Source: Gyrodactylus bullatarudis
Lineage: Eukaryota; Platyhelminthes; Monogenea; Gyrodactylidea; Gyrodactylidae
Length of the DNA: 64,000 nt
Direction of reading: 5' to 3'
NCBI GenBank assembly: GCA_012064415.1
Contig: SSNU01000157.1
Span: 90,113 to 154,112, forward strand
A model generated the notes under the pieces. The model did not search any database and had not been told where the DNA came from. It saw only the letters and a program-made list of their open reading frames with translations. Of the stretch, positions 1-14,643 are shown one piece after another (the stretch's first letter is position 1; every line of letters begins with the position of its first letter). A program made the position numbers and the translations under genes.

Positions 1-3000
1 TAATTGAACCAGGATTAGAGATTGATAAGACCTGGCGAAATATATATTTCTCTAATAAAAAAATTCTTTTTTTATACTGACAATGATGAATAACTCTATG
101 GGAATTTCGGACGTATATGTAAGTATACGTTAATATTTAATACATAATAATTTAAAAAATTGATCCAAAATTTAGAAGTTTAACTTATTTTTGGAAACAG
201 CCAGATTCGAGTTCTTCTTCTAATGATGATACAAAGTATAGCAATCAATTGCTATAAATCTTCGTAATCGATAAAAAAATGTGAGCTCAAAAGTGGAAAA
301 TTGACGCATTTTCGAAATACAAAACAGATTAGCTAGATTGAATTCGGATGATTTTTATTTCATAGCCTCATTTCATAACAGAGATTTAGTTTTAGCTTTT
401 ACTTCGGATGATCGGATGATCCCATTTTTTCGAAATTTGAGCTGAAAATTTTTGTAGATTTGAAAGTGGGAGGCTGGTCGAAAGAGTTTTTTCAGGATCA
501 AGATTAAGAACATGTAAAATTGAATTTCATTTTTAATCACGAAAAGATCTCTCATTAGTATCTCTTCTCTTCTCTTTCTCTTGAATAAAGTAAGCAATTT
601 ATCAATTAAAAATTTTCAATAATTTCCTAGCTCGAGGATTGATCACTTGGACCATATTTTGAAGATACGCCTGTATCTATAGATGGATGTTGCATGACAA
701 GTGTATTCGAATGGCTGTTCTGCTGTCTATCCTTTGATTTTACATAGGCGTAGACACAAACATGGAAGAAAGCTAATCTAATTTCCATAATGCTTCACAA
801 TTAACCTTGCTTGTTGCTCGTGATCATTATTTTGTTCAATGTATCGACTCAGAGGTATACTTAGAGTGGATTGAGAATTAAAATATTTAAAATGGTTCAA
901 AATCTCAATATTAACAAACATTAATATTTTAGTTAAATTAGTTATTTTTTTAATATCAAGAAGAAAATCATAGACACATTTCGGCGTATATACTGAATAT
1001 TGAAAAAAATGCCCTGAGGTATAGCTGTCTTGTATCAAGTTGAAGATATGACACTTTGGTTTATTACATCTAGAAATCTAAATCATTCCTCAGATAGAAT
1101 TTATAAGACATAGACGATATAAAAAACAAAGTTTTGACAAGTCTTATTTAGTTCCTAATGATAAAATTAAATCAGCTCTAATAAGCAGCTATAATGTACA
1201 TTGTATACGGTAGTGAACGATTGAAAACCAAGTGGATCGATCAATCAAGACTCGTGATTCATGAGAGAAATTTCAATGAAAACATAAAAACTGGAATGTT
1301 TCGAAAATAGTTTTAAAAATTTCAAAAATAGCTTCGAAAATTAAAGTTTAAAATTAAGAAATCTCTCCACCAGTATTTTTTTCAGTAGAAATTTGGCTGA
1401 AATTTGAATACTAAATCGAGAGAGTGAGTACTGAAATGATTTGAAAGTGTTGCTTTTTTGTGTAGATGAGATTAGTAATTTAGTAAAAGGGATAAAAATA
1501 ATAAATCCGATCTCATTAGATAAGATAGAATAAGAAGCATGAGATTATTGGGAGTAAAGGAAAAAATTTAGGAGCTAAAGAAAGAAGAGGATAAAAAGTT
1601 TTACAGCTCATTGAATTTGGAAATATGGCAGAGTAAAATTTTATTCAGCATAATCAATTTGAAATTAGTCACTCAAAGAGCAAGCAGACAGTTTATGAGT
1701 CAGACTTGAAGGATGAGATTTCAATTTTGCAGACAGAGATTAATTCCATCAGAGATTAGGGTCACAGTAATCCGAAATCGATCAAGAAATATTGATAGAT
1801 AGAGAAAGTGATGAAAATTATCAATGAGTTATCATCATTATTATTATTCTAGAGGGAAAAAATGATTTTTCATCATCTTTTTCTTGTACTTCTCGATATC
1901 TACTTGGGAAAAATCAATCTTACTTGAACGAAATCTCATTTATTCATTTAACAGAATCAAAAGTTAATAAAAACTATTCAGTTTTTTGTCAATCATTAAT
2001 TACATAGTCGCAGGAGAAAGGGAAAGGATTCATTAAGAGAATACAATCCATAAATCAGAGGAAATTAAGAAGATATTTTTATCTGTTACAGTCCTAAACT
2101 AGGGGAATAGCCTCCTTCTGATTCTGATAGAGAATTAGCAAGAGAGTAATTTCAGGATGTTACATGGCATTAGAAAATAAGTATATATATATTGATGCTC
2201 TCTCTAATCACTAAAATAACTTCCGTTCCTTCTAAGCAACAAGTTCAAGTTTTTGTAAAGGTTTTCTGAAACTTGATGGAACCTTTCCCTTGTCCCAATT
2301 CATTAAATGAAGGGGGTTTCCTCAATATCATTAATTCATTTCGATTTTACTTTAAATATTCAGGAAATTATGATAATTAATTGAGTACAATCTATCCTGT
2401 TTTTTTTTAATTTCGAGTTAGCATGAAATTTCCATTATGGGAAAATTTTGTTGATTTCAAAGTGAGAGAGGAATCAAAAGTTTTTTTATCATGATCATGG
2501 TTTAATAGCTAAGCTGATTATTTTTATTGAATTTTTGATAGACTCATCAATATTATTCAGGCCTATGGATCATCAAAATTTCATTGATTTTCGCTTAGTA
2601 ATGACTAAAAAATCAAAGTTCGACTTACAAATGGTGACTCTCAAAATCTATTGCCTTCTCTAATCGTGATCCTCTGAAATCAACAATGAATTTGGCACCA
2701 ACTTGCTATTTGAAAAAAAATTAAGCTCATAATTTTTCGAATTTTTGATGAAAAAAAGCTCGAAGAAAATCTATTTTTATTTTATAGAGGACTTTATCTT
2801 CAAGCTCACTTTATATACTGCATTAAATAAGGGAGAAAGGAGACAGAGGTAGAGAGCAAACTCTCAAGATAGCTATTTGGAGATTGATTCAAAGAATCTA
2901 CTCATCGAAATCAGTAATAATCATTAGTATCAGTAATAGGGAAATAATGAGATAGTAATTCTTTGTTCCACTATTCTCAAGTACCTGAGAAAGAGAAGAT

Positions 3001-6000
3001 GAGATCCTTAATATACATAATAAACTCTCATCAACTATACTACTAGAAAATATGAATGAATAATAATGAGCAACTAGGATCAACCATTGTACAGACTGGA
3101 ATGGGAAGAAGAAACCTTTTGTAAAAGATGGTTCAATTTAACTAGAACGCATCATGAGAGTAGAGAAATACAATATGTTCTTGGCCATTTGCTAATTCAA
3201 AAATGGTATCTGATACCCATAATTCCAATATTCCTAAAATTCTTTAAAACGCATTAAAATTCTCAGAGAAGAGATTTTAAAGTTCATTCAAAATGTGTTG
3301 GCGTGGATTTAAAATGAGATTTTTTTATACAGAGAAAAGTTTTAAACAAAGAAATTTCTCATTCAAATTATTTTACCATTTACAAAAATCAAATTCTCTC
3401 TTAGATAAAAGTTTCATTGTCCTTTTATTCAATAAACTCAAGCTAGATATCATCCATTTCAAATGTATTAGTACATTAGAGTATAGGAGGAAGAAATAAA
3501 TTTTATATTTTTTAATAAATCATGATTTATACATTCAAAATAAGAAACCAGACTTCTCCTGTACTTTGATACATTTATGGATGAAGGAGATAATGCGAAG
3601 AGGATCAAGCTGAGTATAAGTCTAAAATTTCCCTTACATACACGTTCATATAAATGGAGAAACATAAAATTTACTAAAAGCTGATAAATTTGGGAATTTT
3701 TCTGCTTCCCAAAGCCAGAAATAAATGATCCATTGTAATTTATGTTAATTCTCTAACATCTCTATTTTAAATCTTTTAGTAAACTCGAAGGATTTCATTT
3801 TATACTATCAGTGTGATAAATGTGAATAGTTCAGATACAAGTTGATCCTGCTACTAATCAGAAGACTCCAAATATCAACATTGTCAATTGAAATCTGTTA
3901 GTCAAGAGTCTTGACTCAAGAAAGAAAGACTCTCGAGAAAGCTCCATGCTCGATTTATTATAGAGAAGAGCAAGGAAAAATGAATAATTAATTTAGTCCG
4001 ATATAAATGGAAAAAGTGAAATACCGATCTTATCACATAAAGTTAATGCATTGAAAAAATCAAACGCATCTTTTTTCATGGGTGTTGTTCGAATCTTTTT
4101 CCCGCTCAGAGCTCATAAAGGACTCAACTCTCCCACAATAACAAGGAGTGAGATTATGAAAAAATTTTAGATGGACTGTACCACATTATCAGAAGATAAG
4201 TAGCTCACGGGGTGAGGAGAGAGAAAGAGAGAATATAATCATACCATGCTCGATAAGAACGTGGTAATAGAATTTTATGCATGAAAACATTGGGATGAAT
4301 TAATACGCTTTTTTTAATTCAGTGATTGTGTAATTAATAACTAATTGAAAGGCAAATTAAATAACGATTGCTAATTCCCCAATGGAAATATACTTTTTTG
4401 GGTAGAATAAAAGAATGTTTTCAAAGATACAGACTGTACACAGTCTACAGTTGGGGAAACTGTTCGTGTATGTTTCTTTTGATTGTCACAATATACATAG
4501 TATTGATTGGAATTTCTCATTGGGGATAACAAAAACTCTAGAGAACTTGGATCATCTAAATGGGTCTATTTATGTATTTGATATTAAAAAAATTGATTTT
4601 ATTTCTTCATAGAAAGAACAAAGAAATCTGCAAGAGTCATGAATAAACAAACTTCATTTAAAATAGGAAAGCCAATTTTTACAACTGTAATTTTTGTAAC
4701 TTTCACTCTGAATAATAAAATTAACTGCACTAGATAATTTAGATGGAATCAAATGAGAGTTATATTAATAAAATTTATAATATCAGGATTTGAGTATAGA
4801 CCCTGATGAATCGATCTGCAGTCTGTCATAATAAAAGATGATTAATTTTGCAAACTCAAATTGATCTCCAATTCATTTGTAAGATGAAGTTGACAGTTCC
4901 TGATTAGACCCTGGGAAATCTTACCGAAACAGTATATGTGAGATAAATTGATGGAAGCACACTTTTATATTGACCATTGTAGTATAATTGAGTAATGAAG
5001 GAAAGAACTCATTAGATAATAAATATAGCGTCACAAATGAATTACAAACAAGCTAGACTACCTCATCTTCTTTGATGTCTCACAAGGAGAGATTCTGTCA
5101 CTTTTTAAAGATAAAACCAAAGAAGAAATTTTAAACTAAGTTCAAGTATCAAATTGCAAGAATCAAAGGGAGATTTTTATCAGAATATTTCACCACAAAG
5201 TTCGATGAAAAATTTTTAAAATCATTTAAAGCACATTTTAATTTACATGCAAACTCATTATTAGTTATAGTTGAAGTACAAATTGGCGTGCCAATGGCAT
5301 AATTTGGAAGGGAAAATATTTTGGAATAGATACTTTAAGTGAATGATTGTACCCTGATAAGAGAATGTAGTTAAGATCATTAGAGAAAGATAAAAAAATA
5401 GTCATTAGAAGGAAAAAAAGAAGAAATTATTACAAAGGAGATCCTTTCCTATACACACATTATGCTATAAAATATAGCTCTATTAATTCGTAGGTGTAAC
5501 GTGAGATGAAAGATTAACTTGTTCCCTTTCTCCTCGATATTTCTTCTCATTTCAATACGGAGGGAAATTTAATATTGTCCTGTTCTTATCGTGCAACGAT
5601 TTGATGAAATCGTGTTATTTTCTCCCTACCACATCATGGCCTTGAAAAAATGCCAAAATTAGAAATTCCATCTTCGATATATCAGTAATGAAACATAATC
5701 ATCCATACGTCGTATTAATTTATTAATTCTGAAAAGTGTGTATATTACGTCTAAACTGGAAAAAAACTATAATCAGACAGAATAGCTCTTATAAAATATT
5801 GTCAAACAATAATAAATGAATCCAAACCTTTTAGAGAAGGTGCTTAATCAAGTCATTTTAATACCTAGGGCGTCTTTCTTCTCTTTAGCTAATGATCTAA
5901 CGTAGATTGTCCTTTGGATAATTTTCTCTTTCTGCCCCGATTCGTAGACATATCATCCTATCCCCACCACATCACAAAAATGTTCTTTTTAAATCCGGGG

Positions 6001-9000
6001 AGTGATTGAACCTATCAGAGGATTCCAATTTTGGTTAAATATCTAGCCGGTGTAAGAGTCTGATGAGAACCGGTGAAATAAAAGCTTTATTACTAATTAT
6101 TCACTTGTCTTCCAATCCTCACAATGAATTTTTTGTTAAAATTTTCATTGTATTCTGAATCCAGTCAATCTTTCTAACATCCAGAGAAATATCAATGGTT
6201 GTGTTTTATCGAATTTCAGCTCTAAAAGGTTAATACTTGGTCGCACCGCAATCCCAAAAAAGAGAAAAAAACAATCCACATTTCGTTGCATGACTTTTCT
6301 CAGCTAAAAGATATATACAAACTTTGATAATATTTCTCGAATATAAATCGAATTTTTGGCTCACCCTTCACTTTAACGAAGACATTAAATCAAATTTTCA
6401 AAACAAATTTATTAATCTCAGATAATTTTACACATATCAATATGAGGAAATTCCTCTGCGCCTAACAAAAAAAGATTGGAATATTTTACTTCTGCTCAAA
6501 AAAATTTATTCGAGAGATACTATTTAGCATAGCTTCTTAATTAGAGGGGATAACTGAGCGGAAATCGATAAATTACAAATTCGAATATTTCTCGAAATAT
6601 AGATGTAGTAAAAATTTAAAAATCTCATTTTTTTAAACCTGACTTTCAACTCTGTCTCAATCTCTTTCCATTAACAAAGTTAATTTAACATAGGATCGAG
6701 GGGAAAAAATGTCTAGTCTCTAGTATTACTTTTAAGGATTGGTAGAGAAGCTTGGGAATAATAATTTCAAAGAACTATGTCAACTCAAATGTCTAATGAT
6801 TTTTTGAGTAATTAATTTATGCATGAATTCATTACCAGCATTAAAAAATGGTACTCGCCAAAAGATCCTTCTCAGTGCAATATCTCAATGGGAAAAGATA
6901 TCGTTTTTACTTTTATGGATCTTGAAAGAGTGATAGAGAGAGCAATACGTTCTTACTTCTTCATTGATACATATATATATGTTGATGGTGATGATAACTA
7001 TAACTACTCAAAGCTTAAGGGGTGCTTCTTCAATTAAGATAAAGGGAGACTTGTCAAATCTCATCTTAGAACCAGTTCTTAACATGTCATTTTACCAGAT
7101 GTATTTAGATTCGTCTTAGCGTGTTATCCTTTGACATACTTGGATTTAATTTAATTGGCGTAAATGATTCATGATTGATAAATAACGAGAGGATTCCCTT
7201 CATGTTCACAGTCTGTCAAATATCGAGTAGAAAACCAAGAGAAGGAAAAAACTGAATCGATAAAAGTATATCAGACATGAAAATCATTTCTAGTGTCATT
7301 AAAACAATACAGAGTTAAAGTTTTATTCATCTTTAACTAAATGAGCATATGTAAATGTCTACTAAAAAGTATCCTTATTTACTACTATCATTGAGTATAT
7401 TCTATAAAAAATACATACATATCTCCCTGTATACAACATATATTATATACAAACACAAAAGAAAAATGAAGAGTGAATGATCTCTCATTTATTTGTATCT
7501 ATATTTTATTGTGGTTATTATTATTATTCAAGGGAAGAGAGTGAGCAAAAGAGAGGAAATTTTGTGTTTGGGGAATTAAATCTTGAAAAAGAGGGATATT
7601 TTGTTATTGTTGGTGTGATCATACTACTACTCTGTCATAATGAATGAATAAAATTAGTAATATTCATCCTTTTTATTCTTTTTGATGGTGTCCAGTACAC
7701 AGAAAGTGAGGTGAGATTTTTTATCAATCTTCATATCAATAGTGTCAAGAAAAATGGACATGAACTAGAGATATGGAGATCACACCATTCTATCTTTTCC
7801 ATCCTGATCATTATTCATACTATAGAGATTCCAATGTGAAAGAAAATAAACAAGACACATTGAATCGTTTATGAGCCATGACAATGAAATTCATTTCCAA
7901 ATATTAGACAAGTCAATGATTTTTAGAATGATTTCATTTGTTAATTCACGAAAATTCTATTATACAAAAGTTTCAAGACTAGATTATCAGCCATTAACTC
8001 GGATAACACGGATTAATGATGGTCAAGGTATTTTATTCTATATATAAAATTCTGATCACCTACCTGTTAATTCAAAAATATGCGCTATGAGCAAAACCAA
8101 ATATTCGAAATTTCCAAAATCACCCTTCAAACTTTTGCTATTTAATAATTATAACAGATTGGAAAAATTTTAATTTATTATAGAATATTATTAAAAAGTT
8201 TATTCACCTCTCTAGTGAACCAACAGGAAATTGCAAAATCTCATTTTAACATTCACAAAAAATGATATGCACTAATTTTGCGAATTTCTCGAATATGGAA
8301 ATTTTTTAAACAAAATATCTATAAATTCAAGATTCATGCATAGAAAAATAGAGATGAAATATTATTATTTTTATCTTGGAATCTATAATTTAATGGGAAA
8401 AAATTCATGATTTCATCGATCTAAACCTGAGTAAGTTGATTGAAATCTTAAAGATCAGAATGGTGAAGAAAAGGTTATTTAGTCTAACCCGAAGACTTGC
8501 ACTTTTATGGAAGTGAAAAATGAAATCAATGCATTTAGCTAATCTTTGTGTTTGCAATTTTTTCAACGTGAACAACTTGAAAAAAGAAGTTTGTTTTTCC
8601 CTCTCTCTATCTCTCTCTCCTCTGAATACCCTGATTGATTTTGCACAGACTTTTTACTTTTGAGAAATACTTCCTTTGATCTAGATGAAAACATTGATAA
8701 AGTTTCATTCTGTCCTAGCTTATTTCGATATACTTCTGAGATGATTATGTTTCAACTAAGGATCATTACATCACTAGCATCAGGATTAGGCAAAAGAGTG
8801 AGGAGAAAATATAGTACCAAATAAAATAAAAAATAGTATCTCTTTAACTGAAAAATTTAAGAGATTTTGAGTAGTAAGTACTTCACCATAGCATTCAAAT
8901 CTTGAGTCATCAAAATTTTTTTCATGAAATAAAACCACCGTTCAACTGTTATAGTGCATAATTTACGAAATAAATCCTCTTTTTAACGTGCTAGCTGCTA

Positions 9001-9651
9001 ACACCATGAAGTACTGCTATGATCATCATAAATGTTGATTGGTCGTTTACCAGTTGAAGAACACTACATATACCAAGACTTAATTTAAAAAATTGTACAA
9101 AAAAGTACTGGGGCAACAATTTAGTATTAGAAATAGTAATATTAAATAGTACTCTCTTTAAATTGGAATTAGATGAGCAGAATTTTTCTTCAGACTATCT
9201 AGACAATCTTTTGAGGTCTTAACAAAAGTAACAAAAATTTACAAACAGATGATTCAAAGAATATTTCCATGATCCAATTTTTTATGATTATACATTTGAG
9301 AGTTTTAATTGTAAACGTATGATTATTATAGTTATGGGAATACTCACTTAAGGGAGTGCAGGATGAGCCTAAATCTTTCTTCTCGAGACTACATAATCCA
9401 CAATTGGGACTGAAATTTTGTCATGATTGACATCACATTCTCCACGATTCATTGTCTGCATTGACAATTTGCTTGCAAAAATTGTTTACTCCTCACTTTT
9501 CCAGGGTTCTTTCTGCTAATTTATCCGAGTTTCACAGCATAAAGTATGGTCTAGATCATTCTCTCGCTCACTCTGTGTCTCTCTGTTTTCACGTGCTCTC
9601 TTTGGTCTCTTTTTTATTTCAATTCAGAAATGTGTGTATGCTTGTGTGTTT

Positions 9652-9720
9652 GTCTCTCTCTCTCTCTCCTATTTCTACTACTATTACTACTACTGCTACA
9701 GCTACTGCTACTACTACTGG
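9652..9720. repeat. Compound microsatellite (TC)n then (CTA/CTG)n
   Basis: A TC run (about 9652-9668) is followed after a few bases by an interrupted CTA/CTG/CTT triplet array to 9720. The serine- and threonine-rich open frames crossing it on both strands are products of the repeat, not genes. Confidence 0.9.
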
Positions 9721-10528
9721 TGAATAACAAGGAATGAGAATCACTTTCAATATTCAATATGTTAATAGTTAATACAATATGTAGATTGTACACGCACACA
9801 AATTTCTCTCTTTAAAGAATGACTGAAAAAGAGAACTTATACTAACCAATGAATGATTATTTCCTACTCTACAGAGATCATCATCATCATCATTATTCTC
9901 ACATTCATCCCCTTTCATACGTCATACATACATACATATTATGTATTACATAAATTAACTAATTAATTAATTAGTTCACCTGTGACAAATCTATGCAATG
10001 TGAATTTTTGAACTCGGGATTTATAAATCTTAAATGAATTTTTATGGAAGCTCAATGGAATATCACCTAAATAACCTTGGATTATGAGTATGTTTCACAG
10101 AATATTTGAGAAAAATATCCCTTCTAATCATTTCTAGATTATTTTCGTCATTTGGGAATGAAATTTTAACTTTTGGTTTATTTTTTCAATGCAAAAGAAA
10201 AGAGAAAAACTCACGAATGGAAATCATCTTCCTGTCTTGCTTTTCCAGTAGAGATTTAATTATCCAAAGAATTCAACACACTGCTGATTGGAAATATTCC
10301 TCTGATTGATTAATCAATCCAAGTTTACCTAAAATAATCATATTTTTGATTAAAGAATAATTTCAAAATCAATTTTTTTGAATTAACCACTATGGGAAAT
10401 TTTTCATCATCCCCTAGGCATAAGATGAGCCATTAAATATTGACGTAATTGAGAAATTTTCCATAATATATAACTATTTTGACAAAAATATCCTATTTGT
10501 AGATATATAAGAAAAGAATTTTTATTCA

Positions 10529-10630
10529 CTAAATGTACATTTCTTTATGGTTCATCAGTAGTGACACATAAATAATGATAAAAGTTTAAAGTTCATTGAA
10601 AATAATATTTTACAATTTTTGAAAGAAATA
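10529..10630. repeat. Diverged copy of the 13-14 kb inverted-repeat family
   Basis: This stretch matches the left arm of the inverted repeat at 13215-13345, in the same orientation, with substitutions and small indels. Shared blocks include AAATGTACATTTCT, GGTTCATCAGTAGTG, AATGATAAAAGTT and TGAAAGAAATA. The match runs past the arm into the few bases just before the N gap. No opposite arm was seen nearby, so it looks like a single or half copy of a dispersed element. Confidence 0.7.
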
Positions 10631-12074
10631 GTAAAAGTTGAAGAAAATTAGAATAAAAAAAATATCCTACGTTATTTTCGAGATCAAACAAAGAATTACT
10701 CAAAAAGACCTTCAAAGATTACCATGTAAATTCTCTAAAAACTCTTGAGCGAGAATTTCTTTAATACACTGAATGAATTTTTATGAGAGTGAGTATCTTT
10801 CATTGAATAATAAATATTGCTCTATATTGTCTTTCACTGAGACAGAAATGAAAAGATTATATTTTCAGATAGAAAAAATCAAATAAATTTCCTTCGTGTA
10901 ACTCATAATTTCAATTGATGAATTTTGCTTGTATGTCTCTATGATTCTCTTTCTCTTTACAAGATAACAGTCCATCTCTACTCATAATATGTTTGTGTTG
11001 AGAGGTAAGGAGGTTCCTAACGGATTCTACCATGATTTTACTGCTAGATATTTTAAATTAAGTGTAGATATACGCATATCGTCCTAATCTGGACTTTTCA
11101 GTATATCTGGAATTCAAACTGGAGATATCTCGGATTCTATTCAAATACTCCATCTCCCCAAAAATTTTGTCAAAATAATCTTTTGCACTAGTAAGAGTGT
11201 AAACAATTTTTAACATTTAGTGACATGAGCTAATTCTTTACTAAACATGAAAATCTTGGAGAAAGATTAACCATACACACTTAACGAACAACCAGTAAAA
11301 TAAATTAGAAACTGTTAGGGTTCCTCAAAATAATTTTACTGTCCAAAGAGTAAGTTGACTTTAGAAATAGTAAAAAACTCTAATGGATGTCAGATAGAGA
11401 TGGATGATATACATAAAACCAATTCCAAATGAATTTGACAGTGGAAATCTCTTCAATTCACAATGTTTAGATACAATATTTGGATATCAAGAGTTTTTTA
11501 TCTGATTTCATTACATTGTTTGGGATATATATTTTTGAGTACATTATAGTCCCATATAAGCTGGTCACTACCTCCTTCTTCTGACAGGCACCAAATTAAT
11601 AGATTTGCATATTTTCAACATTAACTTGGATAAAATTTGAAAGATTCCCATAGAAGAGTAAAAGAGGATATATACGTTATTGATTTAGCAAATGGTTAAT
11701 CTCATGCTTGACGATTAATTAGTTTGATTTTTTACATGTTCTCTGGAGAGTATTTGCTTCGGTGCCGAAACGTCAGGAAGAAGCATTGAAAAAAAGTTGA
11801 TGATATTGTTTCAATTGAATAGAGATAATTTCCCCATTCATCATGGATTAAATTTTTTTCATTAACTAGCTAGGTTAAGAAGAATGATATTTTCAAGAGC
11901 CAATTTGATACTTCAAAAGAAAATCCAATCTACACTGCAAAGAGAGGGGGTCATAGTCTGCAATTTGTTGTCTATTGATTTTTCCCCCTCTATTTTGTAG
12001 AATAATAAAAAAATTAATTTGAAAAAAGTTATTCTCTGTAAAATAACAAACATGCTTATCTCCCTCCCTAAAAA

Positions 12075-12091
12075 TGTGTGTGTGTGTGTGT
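12075..12091. repeat. (TG)n microsatellite
   Basis: A short uninterrupted TG run. The frames crossing it encode Thr/His alternation on the minus strand and are not taken as genes. Confidence 0.85.
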
Positions 12092-13214
12092 ACAATACAT
12101 GTAGTAGGAGATACAAAATTTAGAGAAAAAGACTGTGTCACAGATGTAGCACTGAATTTGTCTCATTCAGGATAACTCTAAGTAAATTTAATGCATCGGA
12201 TATTCTCTTTTTCACACACTTTCTCTCTTTATCTATCTGGTCTGGTCTTATTATTTTGAGCGTATACAACAAAATTACCAACTACAAATTCTGCATTCTC
12301 TAGAAGAATTAAACATTTTGAATGGGATTCTTGGTACATAGATTTATATAGATTTGTACAATATATTGTCACTTGTATGCTAATAAGGTAATTTGAGGAT
12401 ATTGCAGGTGAATGATCATTCATAAAAGAATTTTGGTCAAAATTTCATTTCCGTTTCTATAAATATTGATCTTCTTATATATTATAATCACTATACTCTA
12501 CTAGATAGTAGTAATAATACTCAATATTACTATAGTATTGTACTCAGACTTTCTCTAACGAAAAAAGCTCTTGATTGATGTAAAGAGATGGAATGAAGGT
12601 TTATCCAATTATGTTTCTTTTTAGCCTTGTTGTTTTATTAATTGCGTATCTCACAATACTATAGTATTTGTATCATTATATCGTTTATTGTACAAGTTAA
12701 TTTTCAAGCAGACAGTAGCGCAAACTAATAACTTTAAAGAATTAATTTTGAAAAGAGGAAAAATCTCAAGTTATCTTTCATTCCACTAATTAAAAATTTT
12801 CTTTTCATGATATCCTACATGTTTTATCACAAAACATAATTATGAAAATGAAATGTACTCACGGAACATATCGATCTTGATCAATGAGGAATATTCATTG
12901 CGCGATTTCTCCTTAATAAGAGTGTAAATTGAACTTTCTTTGTTTGAACTCTGTAAATATTGTCTTGTCAAGCCTGCTTCATTTTTCGACCAATCAGATT
13001 AAAGTTAGGATAGTGGAATCGATGCATGTTCTTAATCTGACCAATGAAACTGAGCCTATTAAGGTTACTTTAAATAGCAATTTTATTGTGACTTGTAGTT
13101 ATAATTACAAGTTATAACAACAAGTTATTTTTTCCTAATTATAATTATCATTGATTATTACGATAAAAATATTCACGTAAATTTTTAAATACGTCCGAAA
13201 ATCCACATAAATTC

Positions 13215-13345
13215 ATAATTGGAAAAGTAGAAAAAAAGGATATATTAACACCAAATGTACATTTCTCAAAGGTTCATCAGTAGTGTCTCTTTGATAATGA
13301 TAAAAGTTAAAAGATGAATGAAAATAATAATTTACAAATTATGAA
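13215..13345. repeat. Left arm of a 131-bp perfect inverted repeat
   Basis: The arm begins with ATAATTGG and its reverse complement is found base for base at 14084-14214, on the other side of the N gap. The outermost bases beyond 13215 and 14214 no longer pair. This is the structure of a DNA transposon or MITE with long terminal inverted repeats, or of a palindromic assembly artefact. No clear target-site duplication could be fixed at the outer edges. Confidence 0.85.
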
Positions 13346-13352
13346 AGAAATA

Positions 13353-14083
13353 NNNNNNNNNNNNNNNNNNNNNNNNNNNNNNNNNNNNNNNNNNNNNNNN
13401 NNNNNNNNNNNNNNNNNNNNNNNNNNNNNNNNNNNNNNNNNNNNNNNNNNNNNNNNNNNNNNNNNNNNNNNNNNNNNNNNNNNNNNNNNNNNNNNNNNNN
13501 NNNNNNNNNNNNNNNNNNNNNNNNNNNNNNNNNNNNNNNNNNNNNNNNNNNNNNNNNNNNNNNNNNNNNNNNNNNNNNNNNNNNNNNNNNNNNNNNNNNN
13601 NNNNNNNNNNNNNNNNNNNNNNNNNNNNNNNNNNNNNNNNNNNNNNNNNNNNNNNNNNNNNNNNNNNNNNNNNNNNNNNNNNNNNNNNNNNNNNNNNNNN
13701 NNNNNNNNNNNNNNNNNNNNNNNNNNNNNNNNNNNNNNNNNNNNNNNNNNNNNNNNNNNNNNNNNNNNNNNNNNNNNNNNNNNNNNNNNNNNNNNNNNNN
13801 NNNNNNNNNNNNNNNNNNNNNNNNNNNNNNNNNNNNNNNNNNNNNNNNNNNNNNNNNNNNNNNNNNNNNNNNNNNNNNNNNNNNNNNNNNNNNNNNNNNN
13901 NNNNNNNNNNNNNNNNNNNNNNNNNNNNNNNNNNNNNNNNNNNNNNNNNNNNNNNNNNNNNNNNNNNNNNNNNNNNNNNNNNNNNNNNNNNNNNNNNNNN
14001 NNNNNNNNNNNNNNNNNNNNNNNNNNNNNNNNNNNNNNNNNNNNNNNNNNNNNNNNNNNNNNNNNNNNNNNNNNNNNNNNNNN
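13353..14083. other. Assembly gap (731 N)
   Basis: An uninterrupted run of N. Open frames read through it on either strand are artefacts. It sits inside a perfect inverted repeat: 7 bases separate it from the left arm and none from the right arm. Confidence 1.
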
Positions 14084-14214
14084 TTCATAATTTGTAAATT
14101 ATTATTTTCATTCATCTTTTAACTTTTATCATTATCAAAGAGACACTACTGATGAACCTTTGAGAAATGTACATTTGGTGTTAATATATCCTTTTTTTCT
14201 ACTTTTCCAATTAT
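14084..14214. repeat. Right arm of a 131-bp perfect inverted repeat
   Basis: Exact reverse complement of 13215-13345, starting at the first base after the N gap and ending in CCAATTAT. Perfect identity over 131 bp implies either a very recent insertion, gene conversion between the arms, or one sequence placed twice by the assembler. Confidence 0.85.
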
Positions 14215-14582
14215 CATTGATTAAGAATGTGTAAAATTCGAGAAATCTCTGACCAAATTGCTTAATTCCAAATATTATTTAAAGATTGTGCTTCGAGAAA
14301 TTTACTTATTGTTAAATTTCTGCATGACTCCTTCACAATTTCATATTTAAGACATTTTATCATGAAGCTTGAGTTTTAATTTAAATAACAATTTTCAATA
14401 AAATTAATTTTAATTTATAACTCTAGGAAAGATCGAGATAAAGACGAAATGTTTCTCATTATAGGGATTATTCAAATAGAATATTCATTGAATTATGAAA
14501 AACATGAGGTTTACTTGATTGAAAAAAACCGTTAGAATTTAAATGTAAATACTAATAAGTAGGTCGTATTTAAAAAAAGTAT

Positions 14583-14588
14583 TTTATT
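14583..14588 (-). promoter_or_regulatory. Poly(A) signal for OXA1L
   Basis: AATAAA on the minus strand about 55 bases past the OXA1L stop codon, a normal spacing for a short 3' UTR. Confidence 0.6.
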
Positions 14589-14643
14589 CAAGTATTTTTA
14601 ATAATTCTTGATTACACTTGAAAATTTGAGCAAAGAGGAAACT

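Larger units (their letters stand above)
1..13214. other. Intergenic or intronic AT-rich stretch, no gene recognised
   Basis: All open frames here are short (91 codons or fewer), biased in composition, and match no protein family I recognise. The stretch holds scattered CT/GA, CA and trinucleotide microsatellites and one dispersed repeat copy near 10.53 kb, listed separately. Exons of a long gene cannot be excluded by eye, but nothing supports one. Confidence 0.6.

Noticed and set aside
13314..14115. 258-codon frames on both strands
   Set aside because: They are almost entirely the N gap and exist only because N codons contain no stops.
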